This document shows positions 5,788 through 13,287 of a stretch of DNA of 13,287 nt, piece by piece. Source of the DNA: Candidatus Altarchaeota archaeon. Lineage in GTDB: Archaea; Altiarchaeota; Altiarchaeia; IMC4; SCGC-AAA252-I15. Every line of letters begins with the position of its first letter. The stretch's first letter is position 1. The stretch is taken from NCBI GenBank assembly GCA_026394745.1, contig JAPKXP010000133.1, forward strand, positions 1 through 13,287, read 5' to 3'. The position numbers were made by a program, and so were the translations under genes. The notes under the pieces were generated by a model. That model made no database searches. It worked only from the letters and a program-made list of their open reading frames with translations, and had not been told where the DNA came from.

Positions 5788-6990
5788 TCATACTACTCCC
5801 AGAAAGTATAATATTGTCGGAATCAACAGAACGCCCATCGCGTGCGTCCTGCTGACTCCCCCTAGGATTGGTATAAGGCCTATTGCAGTAGCTACAAGGC
5901 AGACGATAAACCCCACCCAGCCTGTCATAACCCACACTAGCGTTAAGACGAAGAGCATCACTGTGATGGAAAGCTTCCTGTAATCAATCCGCTGGATTAA
6001 TTTTGTGGCCTTGGACCCCAGATATAAATGAATCATAAACGCTACTACCGGAACAATGCACATTACTGAAACAATCAATATCAGCGTGTTCGCGTTTATG
6101 TCGATTATTCTTTCCATCATTACTGCAACACCGCTTCTAGGGTTCCCTATGGTGTACAAAGCTAGTATCGAGTATATGGTGTCCGACGTGTTTATCGCGG
6201 CTAGTGACGCCAGGAAGGTTTGTGTGGTCCCTTGGAAGAGGCTGCTCATTATTATGCCGATCTGTGAGGGGCTCATCGCAGGCAGCAGGCCTACGGCAAT
6301 GCCTCCGAGCGTTCCTAGCAGGCTGCCTAAGATTATTTTACGGTCTATCTTTACGTGAACATACTCCTCCTGAGGTACGAATGCGGATTCCGTCTTTAGC
6401 GAATACAGGAGGTTGCTTAGTCCGAATAGTCCGCTGAATACTGGAAATAGGACCTCGCTTGAGGAGAGCGCCTTCATGTCTAGTGCGATGAGGCCTAGGG
6501 CGCCGGATGCCAGGAAGGCTAGTGACGCTATTATCTTTCCAGCGCCTTTCTCCCTCAGGATTAGAATCAGGGCTGCCGCCGATATTATGTACACGACGAA
6601 ACCTCTTACCGAATTGTACAGGAATGGCACGATATACATCGCCGGGGCGAGTAGGATGAGTGAAAACAGGACTCCGAGCAGGCATCCGTATGCTGTTGTT
6701 TTGACTGCTTCCATGGCTTTGCCTTGCAGTACCAGCTTGTGGGTCGGCAGCACCGACAGGGCGGTGTCCTCCTCTGGAACGCCGATGAATATGGATGGTA
6801 TGAAGTCTATGAAGTTTTGCGTTAGCGTGGTTGCGACCATCATTACGGAGAATCCTAGCGCGTCCATGCCCAGCAGGGGGTATAAGCTTAGTCCTATCAG
6901 GCAGACGGTGTTGACGTGGAGCCCCGGAGTTAGTCCAGTGATTGTCCCTATCACGCAGCCGGCCAAAATTAAAAGAACGTATTCAATCAT
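5788..6990 (-). CDS. TctA-family (DUF112/PF01970-like) integral membrane permease, stand-alone
   Basis: The 400-residue protein is hydrophobic throughout, with roughly ten or more membrane segments. The family signature appears twice as related halves: GTITGLTPGLHVNT (15-28) near the N-terminus and GIAVGLLPAMSPSQIG (230-245) in the second half. This matches the large permease subunit of tripartite tricarboxylate transporters. In bacteria that subunit works with a small membrane protein (TctB) and a periplasmic binding protein (TctC), neither of which is encoded here. Archaeal homologues are commonly solitary, so substrate and energy source are unknown. A TATA-like TTATAATC on the minus strand (7011-7018) is centred about 25 nt before the ATG, indicating a leaderless single-gene transcript. 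Confidence 0.82.
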   Translation of the reverse strand: MIEYVLLILAGCVIGTITGLTPGLHVNTVCLIGLSLYPLLGMDALGFSVMMVATTLTQNFIDFIPSIFIGVPEEDTALSVLPTHKLVLQGKAMEAVKTTAYGCLLGVLFSLILLAPAMYIVPFLYNSVRGFVVYIISAAALILILREKGAGKIIASLAFLASGALGLIALDMKALSSSEVLFPVFSGLFGLSNLLYSLKTESAFVPQEEYVHVKIDRKIILGSLLGTLGGIAVGLLPAMSPSQIGIIMSSLFQGTTQTFLASLAAINTSDTIYSILALYTIGNPRSGVAVMMERIIDINANTLILIVSVMCIVPVVAFMIHLYLGSKATKLIQRIDYRKLSITVMLFVLTLVWVMTGWVGFIVCLVATAIGLIPILGGVSRTHAMGVLLIPTILYFLGVV

Positions 6991-7010
6991 CCTTGACTGG
7001 CTGCCCCGTA

Positions 7011-7018
7011 GATTATAA
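7011..7018 (-). promoter_or_regulatory. TATA box of the TctA-type gene
   Basis: The minus strand reads GCTTATAATCTAC here. Its centre is about 24-25 nt upstream of the ATG at 6990, the spacing expected for an archaeal leaderless mRNA. The rest of 6991-7225 is AT-rich and holds only the doubtful small ORF described separately and the nrdD leader. Confidence 0.5.
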
Positions 7019-7042
7019 GCAAAAAGGATTATTTAACATATA

Positions 7043-7196
7043 CTAAGAAGATATCTCATCTAGAAAGTTCAGTATACTAACAATATTATCCTTCTTTAAA
7101 GAATTTTCCACCTGGGTGTCCTCATAATACCTTACCCCCTTAAAAAGTGTTAAATTTTTCCTTCGCTCTCTCCTCTTTTTTACTGCTTATTCTCAT
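7043..7196 (-). pseudogene. Possible small ORF interrupted by one frameshift
   Basis: From ATG 7196 the minus strand encodes MRISSKKEERAKEKFNTF and then stops at TAA (7140-7142). If one T of the T5 run just before that stop (A5 on the plus strand, 7142-7146) is skipped, the reading continues as KGVRYYEDTQVENSLKKD and on to a TAG at 7043-7045, giving about 50 residues. The combined sequence looks protein-like (charged, helix-prone), but I recognise no family. It has no convincing promoter and lies in an AT-rich intergenic region. It may be a decayed gene, a homopolymer error or chance. Confidence 0.22.
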
Positions 7197-7214
7197 ATCT
7201 TACCAATTGTTTTT

Positions 7215-7220
7215 GGTGGT
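7215..7220 (+). promoter_or_regulatory. Ribosome binding site supporting the GTG start of nrdD
   Basis: GGTGGT ends 5 nt before GTG 7226 and can pair with the archaeal 16S 3' end (AUCACCUCC), allowing one G-U pair. It favours GTG 7226, or the adjacent TTG 7229, over any ATG further in. Confidence 0.5.
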
Positions 7221-7225
7221 TTGCG

Positions 7226-9418
7226 GTGTTGAAGGTTCGTAAGGTCAGCGGTGTTTTGGCGAAGTTCGATAAGGATAAGATAATCAAGACGTGCATGAAC
7301 GCCGGCGCTAGTCATTCCATCTCGTCTAAGATTGCCGCTGAGATAAGGAAGGAGGCGTACGACGCCATACCCACCGAGGAGATTCGCAGTAGGGTCTACT
7401 CCAAGCTCAAGCTGATTGACCCTGTTGTGGCCGAGCACTACGTCTACCGCAGCAACATGCGGGTTAGGACTTCAAGGGCTTCGCTTGACAGGTTCGATTC
7501 CTCCAGGATTGTCACGTCTCTCGTGGAGGAGACTAAGGTTGACCCTTCTTTTGCGAATTCTATAGCTCGGGAGGTGGAGAAGGAGCTCGGGAGGATGAAG
7601 CTCAACTACGTCACTGCTCCTTTGATTAGGGAGATTGTGAACGTGAAGCTTCTTGAGCATGGGATGGAGAGCGTCAGGGCGAGGTATACGAGGCTTGGTA
7701 TGCCGATATACGATGTCCGGAAGCTTATTGAGGAGGGTTCGAGCGAGATAGTCCAGTATAGTCCGGAGGCGATATACCGGGTTATGGCAAACCAGATTAC
7801 CCGCGAGTATTCTCTCATTAATGTGCTGCCTGTTGACTTGGCTGACGCTCACATGGGCGGTCAGATTCACATACACGACTTGAATCATTATTCCTTGCGT
7901 CCTGTGACGTTCTCTCATGACTTGAGGCTGTTTCTTGCGAGGGGCGTGAGGGTTGACGGCACTGGCGAGTTTACTGCGGTGTCTGGTCCTGCGAAGCATC
8001 CTGCTTCTGCGTTCATGCATGCCATCAAGGTGATGATTGCCGGGCAGACTGAGTGTTCTAGGGAGCAGATTGTAGAGCACATTAATTTCATTCTTGCGCC
8101 TTACGTCCGCGGTCTGGATTATGCGTCTGTTAAGCAGCTTGTCCAGATGTTCCTTTTCGAGCTTTATCAGACTTCCGCAGGTCGCGGCGGTAACGCCGTT
8201 TACAGCAGCGTTTCTCTTGATTTCTCTATTCCGGAGTCTTTGAAGGGGTCGCCTGCGGTCCAGCCTGGCGGCTTAGTCCGGAAGAGCGTGAGGTATGACG
8301 AGTTTTCCGAGGAGGCTGGTCTGCTTTTGAAGGCGTTTGCTGAGGTCTCTTCTGAAGGCGACTTCATCGGCAAGCCGTTCTTCTATCCTCGCATCGAGTT
8401 TAACCTTTCCGGCAGGGAGTCTGCAAGCGAGCTTGAGGGCGTTAGCGCTCTCGCCTGGAAGTTCGGCCTTCCGTATTTCACCGTGCGCAGGAATCCGTTC
8501 TACGGGATACGGAGGGGGATATTGCAGTATGTGACCATCAATCTTCCTCAGGTGGGCTACAAGTCGAATGGCAATCTTTTCGAGCTTTTGGAGAATCGCC
8601 TTAAGAAGGCGAGGGAGGTGCTTCTCCTGAAGAAGAAGATTATCTCCAGGAACATAGACAATAATCTCCTTCCGTTTCTGAATCAGAGGTTTTCCGGTTC
8701 AAGGTACTTGAACCCGTCGAAGCAGTATTATGTCGTATCGTATTCTGGTTTAAGCGAGCTTGTTAGGCAGCAGACCGGAAGGGACTTGACTGACAAGTCG
8801 TCTCTTTCGCTCGGCATGAAGATTGTTCGTTTCATGCAGAAGACCGTTGACGAGTTTTCTGGGGAGGGCGGGATAAGGTTCCTTCTTTCGGCTGTGCCTA
8901 AGGGCTTGTGTTCTTATCGTTTCGCCCAGTTGGATTATGACCGGTTTAATGGAAAGGCGGTTGTGAACGGCTCCGGCGAAAGCGCCTATTACACTCCTTC
9001 CCATCAGGTCAACTGCTCGTCCATGCTGGATTTGGGGAAGCGGCTTTCGATTGAGGGACGCCTCAATGCGATAGTGAATGGCGGTTCGTTGACTTCAGTC
9101 CGCTTGGATTCGGATGCTTTGAAGGAGGATTCGTCGAAATTGTTTTCTAAGTTGTTGTCCAGCCGGGTTAATCAATTCACTTTCACGAGGGATTTTGTGT
9201 TATGCTTGAAGTGCGGTTACATGAGTTACCATACATCCAAGTCCTGCAGGAGGTGTCGGTCTAATTCAGTCCGGGTTTGGTCTAGGAGCACCGGCAACTA
9301 TCAGGACTTGCGCGGCTGGAGTAGCGGGCAGAAGCAGGAGCTTCGGGATTCAGTTAGGTATGACTGCACTGGCGAGCCTTTCAGGCTGAGCGCTCAAGAG
9401 TTGAAATGTCTGGTGTGA
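7226..9418 (+). CDS. nrdD: Class III anaerobic ribonucleoside-triphosphate reductase homologue (NrdD-like), active-site cysteines not found
   Basis: NrdD makes deoxyribonucleotides under anoxia using a glycyl radical installed by NrdG. The 730-residue protein has two ATP-cone-like regions (about 2-74 and 80-165) and then the reductase barrel with HIHDLNHYSLRP (215-226), GRGGNAVYSSVSLDFSIPE (319-337), GKPFFYPRIEFNL (382-394) and VTINLPQVGY (436-445). The C-terminus has a zinc site at C660, C663, C674 and C677 and the radical motif SRSTGNY with G690. Oddly, T228 occupies the place where homologues have the first active-site Cys (RPxC before HDLR). The segment before NLPQ (residues 416-438) has no Cys where the thiyl-radical Cys is expected. 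No Cys occurs between 277 and 562. The frame is unbroken. NrdG is not in the window. The gene overlaps nreA by 13 nt. Family membership is secure; reductase activity is doubtful. Confidence 0.88.
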   Translation: MLKVRKVSGVLAKFDKDKIIKTCMNAGASHSISSKIAAEIRKEAYDAIPTEEIRSRVYSKLKLIDPVVAEHYVYRSNMRVRTSRASLDRFDSSRIVTSLVEETKVDPSFANSIAREVEKELGRMKLNYVTAPLIREIVNVKLLEHGMESVRARYTRLGMPIYDVRKLIEEGSSEIVQYSPEAIYRVMANQITREYSLINVLPVDLADAHMGGQIHIHDLNHYSLRPVTFSHDLRLFLARGVRVDGTGEFTAVSGPAKHPASAFMHAIKVMIAGQTECSREQIVEHINFILAPYVRGLDYASVKQLVQMFLFELYQTSAGRGGNAVYSSVSLDFSIPESLKGSPAVQPGGLVRKSVRYDEFSEEAGLLLKAFAEVSSEGDFIGKPFFYPRIEFNLSGRESASELEGVSALAWKFGLPYFTVRRNPFYGIRRGILQYVTINLPQVGYKSNGNLFELLENRLKKAREVLLLKKKIISRNIDNNLLPFLNQRFSGSRYLNPSKQYYVVSYSGLSELVRQQTGRDLTDKSSLSLGMKIVRFMQKTVDEFSGEGGIRFLLSAVPKGLCSYRFAQLDYDRFNGKAVVNGSGESAYYTPSHQVNCSSMLDLGKRLSIEGRLNAIVNGGSLTSVRLDSDALKEDSSKLFSKLLSSRVNQFTFTRDFVLCLKCGYMSYHTSKSCRRCRSNSVRVWSRSTGNYQDLRGWSSGQKQELRDSVRYDCTGEPFRLSAQELKCLV

Positions 9419-10680
9419 AGTATCAAAGCTGGGATAATCCTAGGTGCGAGATTCTGAAGTCGCTGGCGAGGGCGAGGCCGATGAGCAGGAAGCTTTGCCT
9501 TACATGCAAGGGCGGTCGTCTGCTGTGCGGCGCGTCTTCCTGCCCTCTTTTGAGTAGGATTCAGCTTAGGAGTCCGCTTGAGGAGAAACTGTCGCAGGAC
9601 ATGTTCGGGCCTTCGCCGAGTGTTTTTGTCGGGTGGAAGGGTTATCCTAATGTTTTCGCCGGCCCTATGACTTCGCTGAGTCCTGAGAACGCCGGCTTGC
9701 TTGACGACCCTGGTTCGTGGTATGGCCTCGACTTCAACGACATTATAAGACTGCGTTCGCAGCTCGTCCGTTCGAAGGGCGTAGTCAACGTCAAGTCCAG
9801 GAATCGTTTCGTTGAGGACAACCGGGACATAGCGTTGTCCGTCAGGCCGACTGAGGTCGAGTTGCACTTCAAGAAGAAGCCTTCCTTTGGCATGAGTTTT
9901 TCCCCGGTTAGCCAGCCTATGGGTCCGTCCGGGGAGTTGGACGCGTTCAGGGTCACTGAGAACCCGAAGATTCCGCGGCGGGTCGAGTATGTCCTATCCG
10001 ACGAGATTAATTCCGTTGAACAGGCGGTTTCGCTTTACGACAGCAACTTTGACGTCTATTATCTCACGAGGGTTCTTTCGTCGGGGGCGATGGGGCTTTC
10101 AGAGAACAAGCGTCTTGTGCCTACCCGCTGGAGTATCACGGCCGTGGACGACATGATTGGGAAGGCGTTGATGGAGCGCGTCCGCGAGTTTCCGTTCATA
10201 AACGAGTTTCGGGTTTACAGCAATACTTACCTTGACAATCATTTCGAGATACTGCTTATGCCTGGTGCGTGGGAGTTCGAGCAGTTTGAGGCGTGGGCTC
10301 CGCAGACTTTGTGGACTCTTAGTTTTGACGAGCCGGTGATAGCTCAGGATAGCGAGGGTTATGGGGGGCGTTCGGACTATGCGTTCAACGAGGGCGGCGG
10401 CTATTACGCCGGAAGGCTTGGTGTTGCGGAGGCTTTATACGAGATGAGACGGCAGGCTCGCGCTGTAATTTTCCGCGAGATTCACGAGGGTTATGTGATG
10501 CCTGTTGGCGTGTGGGAGGTGAGGGAGAACGTGAGGAAGGCGATGCATAATCCTTGCATGAAGTTCGCCACGATGAAGGAGGCTTTGACTCACGTTAAAT
10601 CGCGCCTTAGGATTCCTCTAGGTAGGTACGTTCAGAGGAGTGAGATTCTCCGGCAGAGGAGGATTTCAGAGTACGTCTAG
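9406..10680 (+). CDS. nreA: Archaeal DNA repair protein NreA
   Basis: NreA is an archaeal repair factor. In Haloferax it acts with UvrABC against mitomycin C damage and binds PCNA. The 424 residues fit the family. Near the N-terminus a zinc motif uses C31, C34, C41 and C46 in CLTCKGGRLLCGASSCPLL. It is followed by FVGWKGYPNVFAGPM (74-88), QPMGPSGELDAFRVTENPKI (170-189) and RRVEYVLSDE, all typical. The last eight residues, QRRISEYV (417-424), fit the PCNA-interacting pattern Q-x-x-I-x-x-aromatic-hydrophobic, with Val in place of the usual second aromatic. The ATG lies inside the 3' end of nrdD, so translation is probably coupled. The stop overlaps the trkH stop on the other strand by 2 bases. 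Confidence 0.92.
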   Translation: MSGVKYQSWDNPRCEILKSLARARPMSRKLCLTCKGGRLLCGASSCPLLSRIQLRSPLEEKLSQDMFGPSPSVFVGWKGYPNVFAGPMTSLSPENAGLLDDPGSWYGLDFNDIIRLRSQLVRSKGVVNVKSRNRFVEDNRDIALSVRPTEVELHFKKKPSFGMSFSPVSQPMGPSGELDAFRVTENPKIPRRVEYVLSDEINSVEQAVSLYDSNFDVYYLTRVLSSGAMGLSENKRLVPTRWSITAVDDMIGKALMERVREFPFINEFRVYSNTYLDNHFEILLMPGAWEFEQFEAWAPQTLWTLSFDEPVIAQDSEGYGGRSDYAFNEGGGYYAGRLGVAEALYEMRRQARAVIFREIHEGYVMPVGVWEVRENVRKAMHNPCMKFATMKEALTHVKSRLRIPLGRYVQRSEILRQRRISEYV

Positions 10681-12146
10681 TGTCTGTCTATGACGTTTTT
10701 CACTATAAGCAGTAGCGGGTAAATCTCTATCCTGCCAATCCACATGAAGAATGTTATTATCATCTTTCCTTGCCAGGGCATGCTGTACCATATTGTCCCC
10801 GAGATTACTCCGAGGCCGTCGTTGCCAATCGAGGACATTATCGTGAATATGCTCTGGAGTGAAGTGTATCCTAGGAACATCAGTGCTATGGACCCGACTA
10901 TTGCCGTGAGGAAGTATAGTACGGAGTATCCTATGACGTCTACTAGCTCTTTTTCGCCTATAACCATCTCGTTGACTTTCATTATGTTTATCGCGCTCTT
11001 TGGGAGTATAAGCTTCCTTAGGCCGTAGCTTACCGACTTTGCTAGTATGACGAATCTTATGACGCGGATTCCTCCGGCGGTGGAGCCGGACATCATGCCG
11101 ATGTACATGAGGACTACGAGTATTGACTGTGCGATTTCAGGCCATTTGCCGAAGTCTATGGTGTTGAAGCCGCACGTGCTCATACCGGCGACTACGTGGA
11201 ATGTGGTCTTCCATACTACGTCGAACACCGAGGTTGTGTCTACTCCGGGTATGTTTCTTCCGTATATCGATATCGATATTACGATTATTGATAGTATTAT
11301 CAGGCCGAACATGAACTTGATTTCGGTGTTCTTCCACAGCATCTTGAGGCCGCCGTTGAAAACCTTGAAGTGGAGTAGGAAGCTTGTTCCGCCTGCCAGC
11401 ATAAGCAGCACTAGAACGGATTCAATCCAGAAGCTCTTGTAGTATCCTATGTCGGAGTGCGTTGAGAATCCTCCTGTGGCGAGGGCTGCCATGCTGTGGT
11501 TGAGTGCGTCGAAGACGTTCATACCTGCTATGTATAGTAGCACGACTCCTAGGAATATGTAAAACAGGTATATCTTCCACACTTCCTTTATTGTGCTTCT
11601 TATGCCTGTCTTCAGCCTTTGGACTCCCATGTCCACGTAGCCTACGCCTATCTTGCCTCCAAAGAACATTACCATGACGCCCAGTGATATGACTCCAAGG
11701 CCTCCAGCTCCCTGCATTATGCCGCGGTATAGTAGCAGGTCTTTTGATGTTCCTTCAATGTCCCTTATCATGCTGAATCCGGTCGTCGTCCATCCGCTCA
11801 TGCTCTCGAATAGTGCGTCTACAGGATTCAAGATTCCCCTCATTATGAACGGAGTGGCTCCTACCAGCGCAATTATACCCCAGGCGAGAGCCACGGTCAG
11901 CATTATGTGTTTCGTCTTGCTTTCCGTGTGGGGTTTTATCCTCTTTAGGATTTCGTATAATACGTGCAGTATGATGGAGGGGATTATGAAGGCTAATGTA
12001 CTTTCAAGTATGCTGAAAAATGGCGTGTCTCCTGCGTAGTAGAAGGTTGCCACTATGGGCAGCAGCATGATGAAGGAAGTCATGCGTACTATGCCGGATA
12101 GGTCCCGTAGTGAAACTAGGAGGTCTTCTTTCTTTATGTAGAGCAT
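10677..12146 (-). CDS. trkH: Potassium uptake channel subunit TrkH/KtrB
   Basis: TrkH is the membrane pore of the Trk/Ktr potassium uptake system, gated by the cytosolic nucleotide-binding subunit TrkA. The 489-residue protein carries four pore loops with filter motifs WTTTGF, ATGGF, STCGF and SSIGN. Filter glycines lie at about 123, 226, 326 and 441, counted from the ATG. SGSTAGGIRVIRF and the C-terminal GRIEIYPLLLI are family signatures. I chose ATG 12146 because GGAG (minus strand, 12153-12156) precedes it by 6 nt. The in-frame TTG at 12152 would leave no spacing. trkA lies 34 nt upstream on the same strand, so this is a trkA-trkH operon. The gene converges with nreA, the stop codons overlapping. 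Confidence 0.95.
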   Translation of the reverse strand: MLYIKKEDLLVSLRDLSGIVRMTSFIMLLPIVATFYYAGDTPFFSILESTLAFIIPSIILHVLYEILKRIKPHTESKTKHIMLTVALAWGIIALVGATPFIMRGILNPVDALFESMSGWTTTGFSMIRDIEGTSKDLLLYRGIMQGAGGLGVISLGVMVMFFGGKIGVGYVDMGVQRLKTGIRSTIKEVWKIYLFYIFLGVVLLYIAGMNVFDALNHSMAALATGGFSTHSDIGYYKSFWIESVLVLLMLAGGTSFLLHFKVFNGGLKMLWKNTEIKFMFGLIILSIIVISISIYGRNIPGVDTTSVFDVVWKTTFHVVAGMSTCGFNTIDFGKWPEIAQSILVVLMYIGMMSGSTAGGIRVIRFVILAKSVSYGLRKLILPKSAINIMKVNEMVIGEKELVDVIGYSVLYFLTAIVGSIALMFLGYTSLQSIFTIMSSIGNDGLGVISGTIWYSMPWQGKMIITFFMWIGRIEIYPLLLIVKNVIDRH

Positions 12147-12152
12147 GTTCAA

Positions 12153-12156
12153 CTCC
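12153..12156 (-). promoter_or_regulatory. trkH: Ribosome binding site of trkH (decides the ATG start)
   Basis: The minus strand reads CAGGAGTTGAACATG, with GGAG 6 nt before the ATG. This separates the ATG start at 12146 from the TTG at 12152. Confidence 0.65.
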
Positions 12157-12180
12157 TGCGGGAGATATGATGGGGTGACC

Positions 12181-12576
12181 TTACTCCCATACTATCCTTT
12201 TGGCTATGTCCATGGCAGCCCTCTTCTCAGGGGCTATGATGTTTTCTATGCCTAGGTCTGTGAACATTGGTATGTAGTCCGGCTCCTTCACTCTGGCGAA
12301 GGTCTTCTTGCCCTTGGACTTCGCTAGAAGTGCGATAAACAGGTTCGTCTCGTCGTTGTGCGTGACTGCTATTATGACGTCGGCCTTCTCGTATTCCGCC
12401 TTCCTGAGGACGTACATCTTTGTGGCGTTGCCTTCCACTATTTTTATGTTTTTGTAGTCTTCGGCAATCCTCCTTGCCTTGTCCGGATTCAACTCTATTA
12501 TTGTGACCTCGTGTTCCGGAAGGGCGCATGCAAGCTCCCTCCCCATCGTTCCTCCTCCTGCAATCAAGATTCGCAT
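12181..12576 (-). CDS. trkA: TrkA-type NAD(H)-binding RCK-N protein (no C-terminal domain)
   Basis: This is the cytosolic regulator that gates TrkH. The Rossmann nucleotide loop is AGGGTMG (6-12), with the acidic residue that contacts the ribose at the end of strand two in IIELNP (E28). GNAT (49-52), DVIIAVTHNDETN (66-78) and ARVKEPDYI (94-102) are family motifs. The protein is 131 residues and ends after this single domain, whereas classical TrkA proteins carry an additional RCK-C (TrkA-C) ligand domain per RCK-N. It may act as a minimal KtrA-like ring, or a separate C-domain protein may exist elsewhere. AGGAGG on the minus strand (12584-12589) lies 7 nt before the ATG. trkH follows 34 nt downstream. 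Confidence 0.93.
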   Translation of the reverse strand: MRILIAGGGTMGRELACALPEHEVTIIELNPDKARRIAEDYKNIKIVEGNATKMYVLRKAEYEKADVIIAVTHNDETNLFIALLAKSKGKKTFARVKEPDYIPMFTDLGIENIIAPEKRAAMDIAKRIVWE

Positions 12577-12639
12577 TTAAATCCCTCCTGTACCTATTTT
12601 TACTATTAACTTATTTTGATGTTATATTAATTAAGAAGA
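12577..12639. promoter_or_regulatory. Divergent promoter region between trkA and pheT
   Basis: Sixty-three AT-rich bases separate the two divergent starts. On the minus strand AGGAGG (12584-12589) is a strong ribosome binding site for trkA, and AATTAATATAA (about 12622-12632) is a TATA-like element giving a leader of roughly 25 nt. On the plus strand ACTATTAACTTA (12602-12613) sits about 30 nt before the pheT ATG and is a weaker TATA candidate. Confidence 0.45.
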
Positions 12640-13287
12640 ATGCCTTCGGTGGAGTTTCCTACTTCGGACTTTCTCGCGCTTGTAGGGCGCGAGTACTCGC
12701 TTGAGGAGCTTGGGGATTCGATTCCCATGATTGGTGTGGGGTTGGACCATCTTGACGGTGAGCGGATGGTGTTGGAGGTTTTCCCTAATCGTCCTGACAT
12801 GTTGAGCATAGAGGGTTTCGCGAGGGCGTTCCGTGGTTTTGTGGGGTTGGGTTCGGGTTTGGCTTCGTATGACGCGCAGGATTCTGGAATACGCTTGATT
12901 GTCGAATCCTCCGTGGACAAGGTGAGGCCGTTCGTATCCGCTGGTGTCGTATTGGACGTTACGCTGGACGATTACGCTATCAAGTCGGTCATGGACATCC
13001 AGGAGAAGCTTCATTTGACTCACGGCAGGAACAGGAGGAAGGTCGCGATTGGAGTACACGACTTGGACCGGGTTAAGCCGCCGTTCACCTATAAGGCGGT
13101 TAAGCCGGCGGATGTCTCGTTCGTTCCCCTAGAGTCGACGGAAAAGATGAACTTGACCAAGATTCTGGAGAGTCATCCGAAAGGCAGGGACTATGCCGGA
13201 TTACTCGCTGGACTGGACCGGTATCCGCTCATAGTCGACAGTAACGGCGACGTGTTGTCTTTCCCGCCTATAATAAATGGCGAGCTT
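12640..13287 (+). CDS. pheT: Phenylalanyl-tRNA synthetase beta subunit PheT (5' part, runs off the window)
   Basis: PheT is the beta subunit of the alpha2beta2 enzyme that charges tRNA(Phe). The 216 visible residues begin MPSVEFPTSDFLALVG and match the archaeal-type short beta subunit, which lacks the bacterial N-terminal OB domain. LEVFPNRPDMLSIEGFARAF (45-64) is the family signature. Residues about 90-190 form the B3/B4 domain involved in editing, with IQEKLHLTHGRNRRKVAIGV (120-139) and FTYKAVKPADVSFVPL (149-164). SFPPIINGEL (207-216) marks the start of the B5 region. The frame stays open to the edge. Codons are strongly G/T-ending. The gene diverges from trkA. Confidence 0.94.
   Translation, partial: MPSVEFPTSDFLALVGREYSLEELGDSIPMIGVGLDHLDGERMVLEVFPNRPDMLSIEGFARAFRGFVGLGSGLASYDAQDSGIRLIVESSVDKVRPFVSAGVVLDVTLDDYAIKSVMDIQEKLHLTHGRNRRKVAIGVHDLDRVKPPFTYKAVKPADVSFVPLESTEKMNLTKILESHPKGRDYAGLLAGLDRYPLIVDSNGDVLSFPPIINGEL

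Noticed and set aside
6413..7018. Long plus-strand open frame (201 codons) opposite the TctA-type gene
   Set aside because: It mirrors the third-position pattern of the minus-strand gene and has no promoter, ribosome binding site or domain.
7472..8080. Long minus-strand open frame (202 codons) inside nrdD
   Set aside because: It lies fully antisense to a well-conserved gene, has a Arg/His/Leu-rich shadow composition, and shows no recognisable domain.

Overview
The window is archaeal. It encodes several archaea-specific proteins: GatD of the tRNA-dependent glutamine pathway, TiaS (tRNA-Ile2 agmatidine synthetase), the DNA-repair factor NreA, an archaeal-type PheT and a four-knuckle zinc-ribbon protein. 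Several start codons lie about 24-25 nt from a TATA-like box, as expected for leaderless archaeal transcripts. A class III (oxygen-sensitive) ribonucleotide reductase homologue points to an anaerobe. I cannot assign a phylum.

Layout. Positions 1-2752 hold housekeeping genes: the 3' tail of an unidentified gene, nadC and cutA on +, a 52-residue zinc-ribbon gene on -, and gatD on +. Positions 2753-4554 are an accessory-looking block: a perfect 16-bp palindrome, a 53-residue ribbon-helix-helix (RHH) protein on -, a GC-rich island that may encode a structured RNA, an AAA+ ATPase with a C-terminal winged helix on -, and an AT-rich intergenic region packed with copies of the palindrome's half-site. 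Positions 4555-6990 hold tiaS (+) converging on a stand-alone TctA-family permease (-). Positions 7226-10680 hold nrdD overlapping nreA (+), a plausible nucleotide-supply and DNA-repair unit. Positions 10677-12576 hold trkA-trkH (-), a potassium uptake operon. From 12640 to the end is the 5' part of pheT (+).

Two things stand out. First, the NrdD homologue keeps its glycyl-radical glycine and zinc site but has no cysteine between residues 277 and 562, and neither expected active-site cysteine is visible. It may be a non-canonical or catalytically dead paralogue. Second, the RHH gene, the AAA+ ATPase, the repeated GTAAGTCA half-sites and the GC-rich island look like a small replication or regulatory module. 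Synonymous-site composition on the + strand changes from A/C-rich to G/T-rich across roughly 2.7-5.1 kb, which would fit a nearby replication origin. The origin idea is inference and needs a whole-genome skew plot.

Intergenic stretches near or above 200 bases (2946-3160, 4319-4554, 6991-7225) are described in the features.
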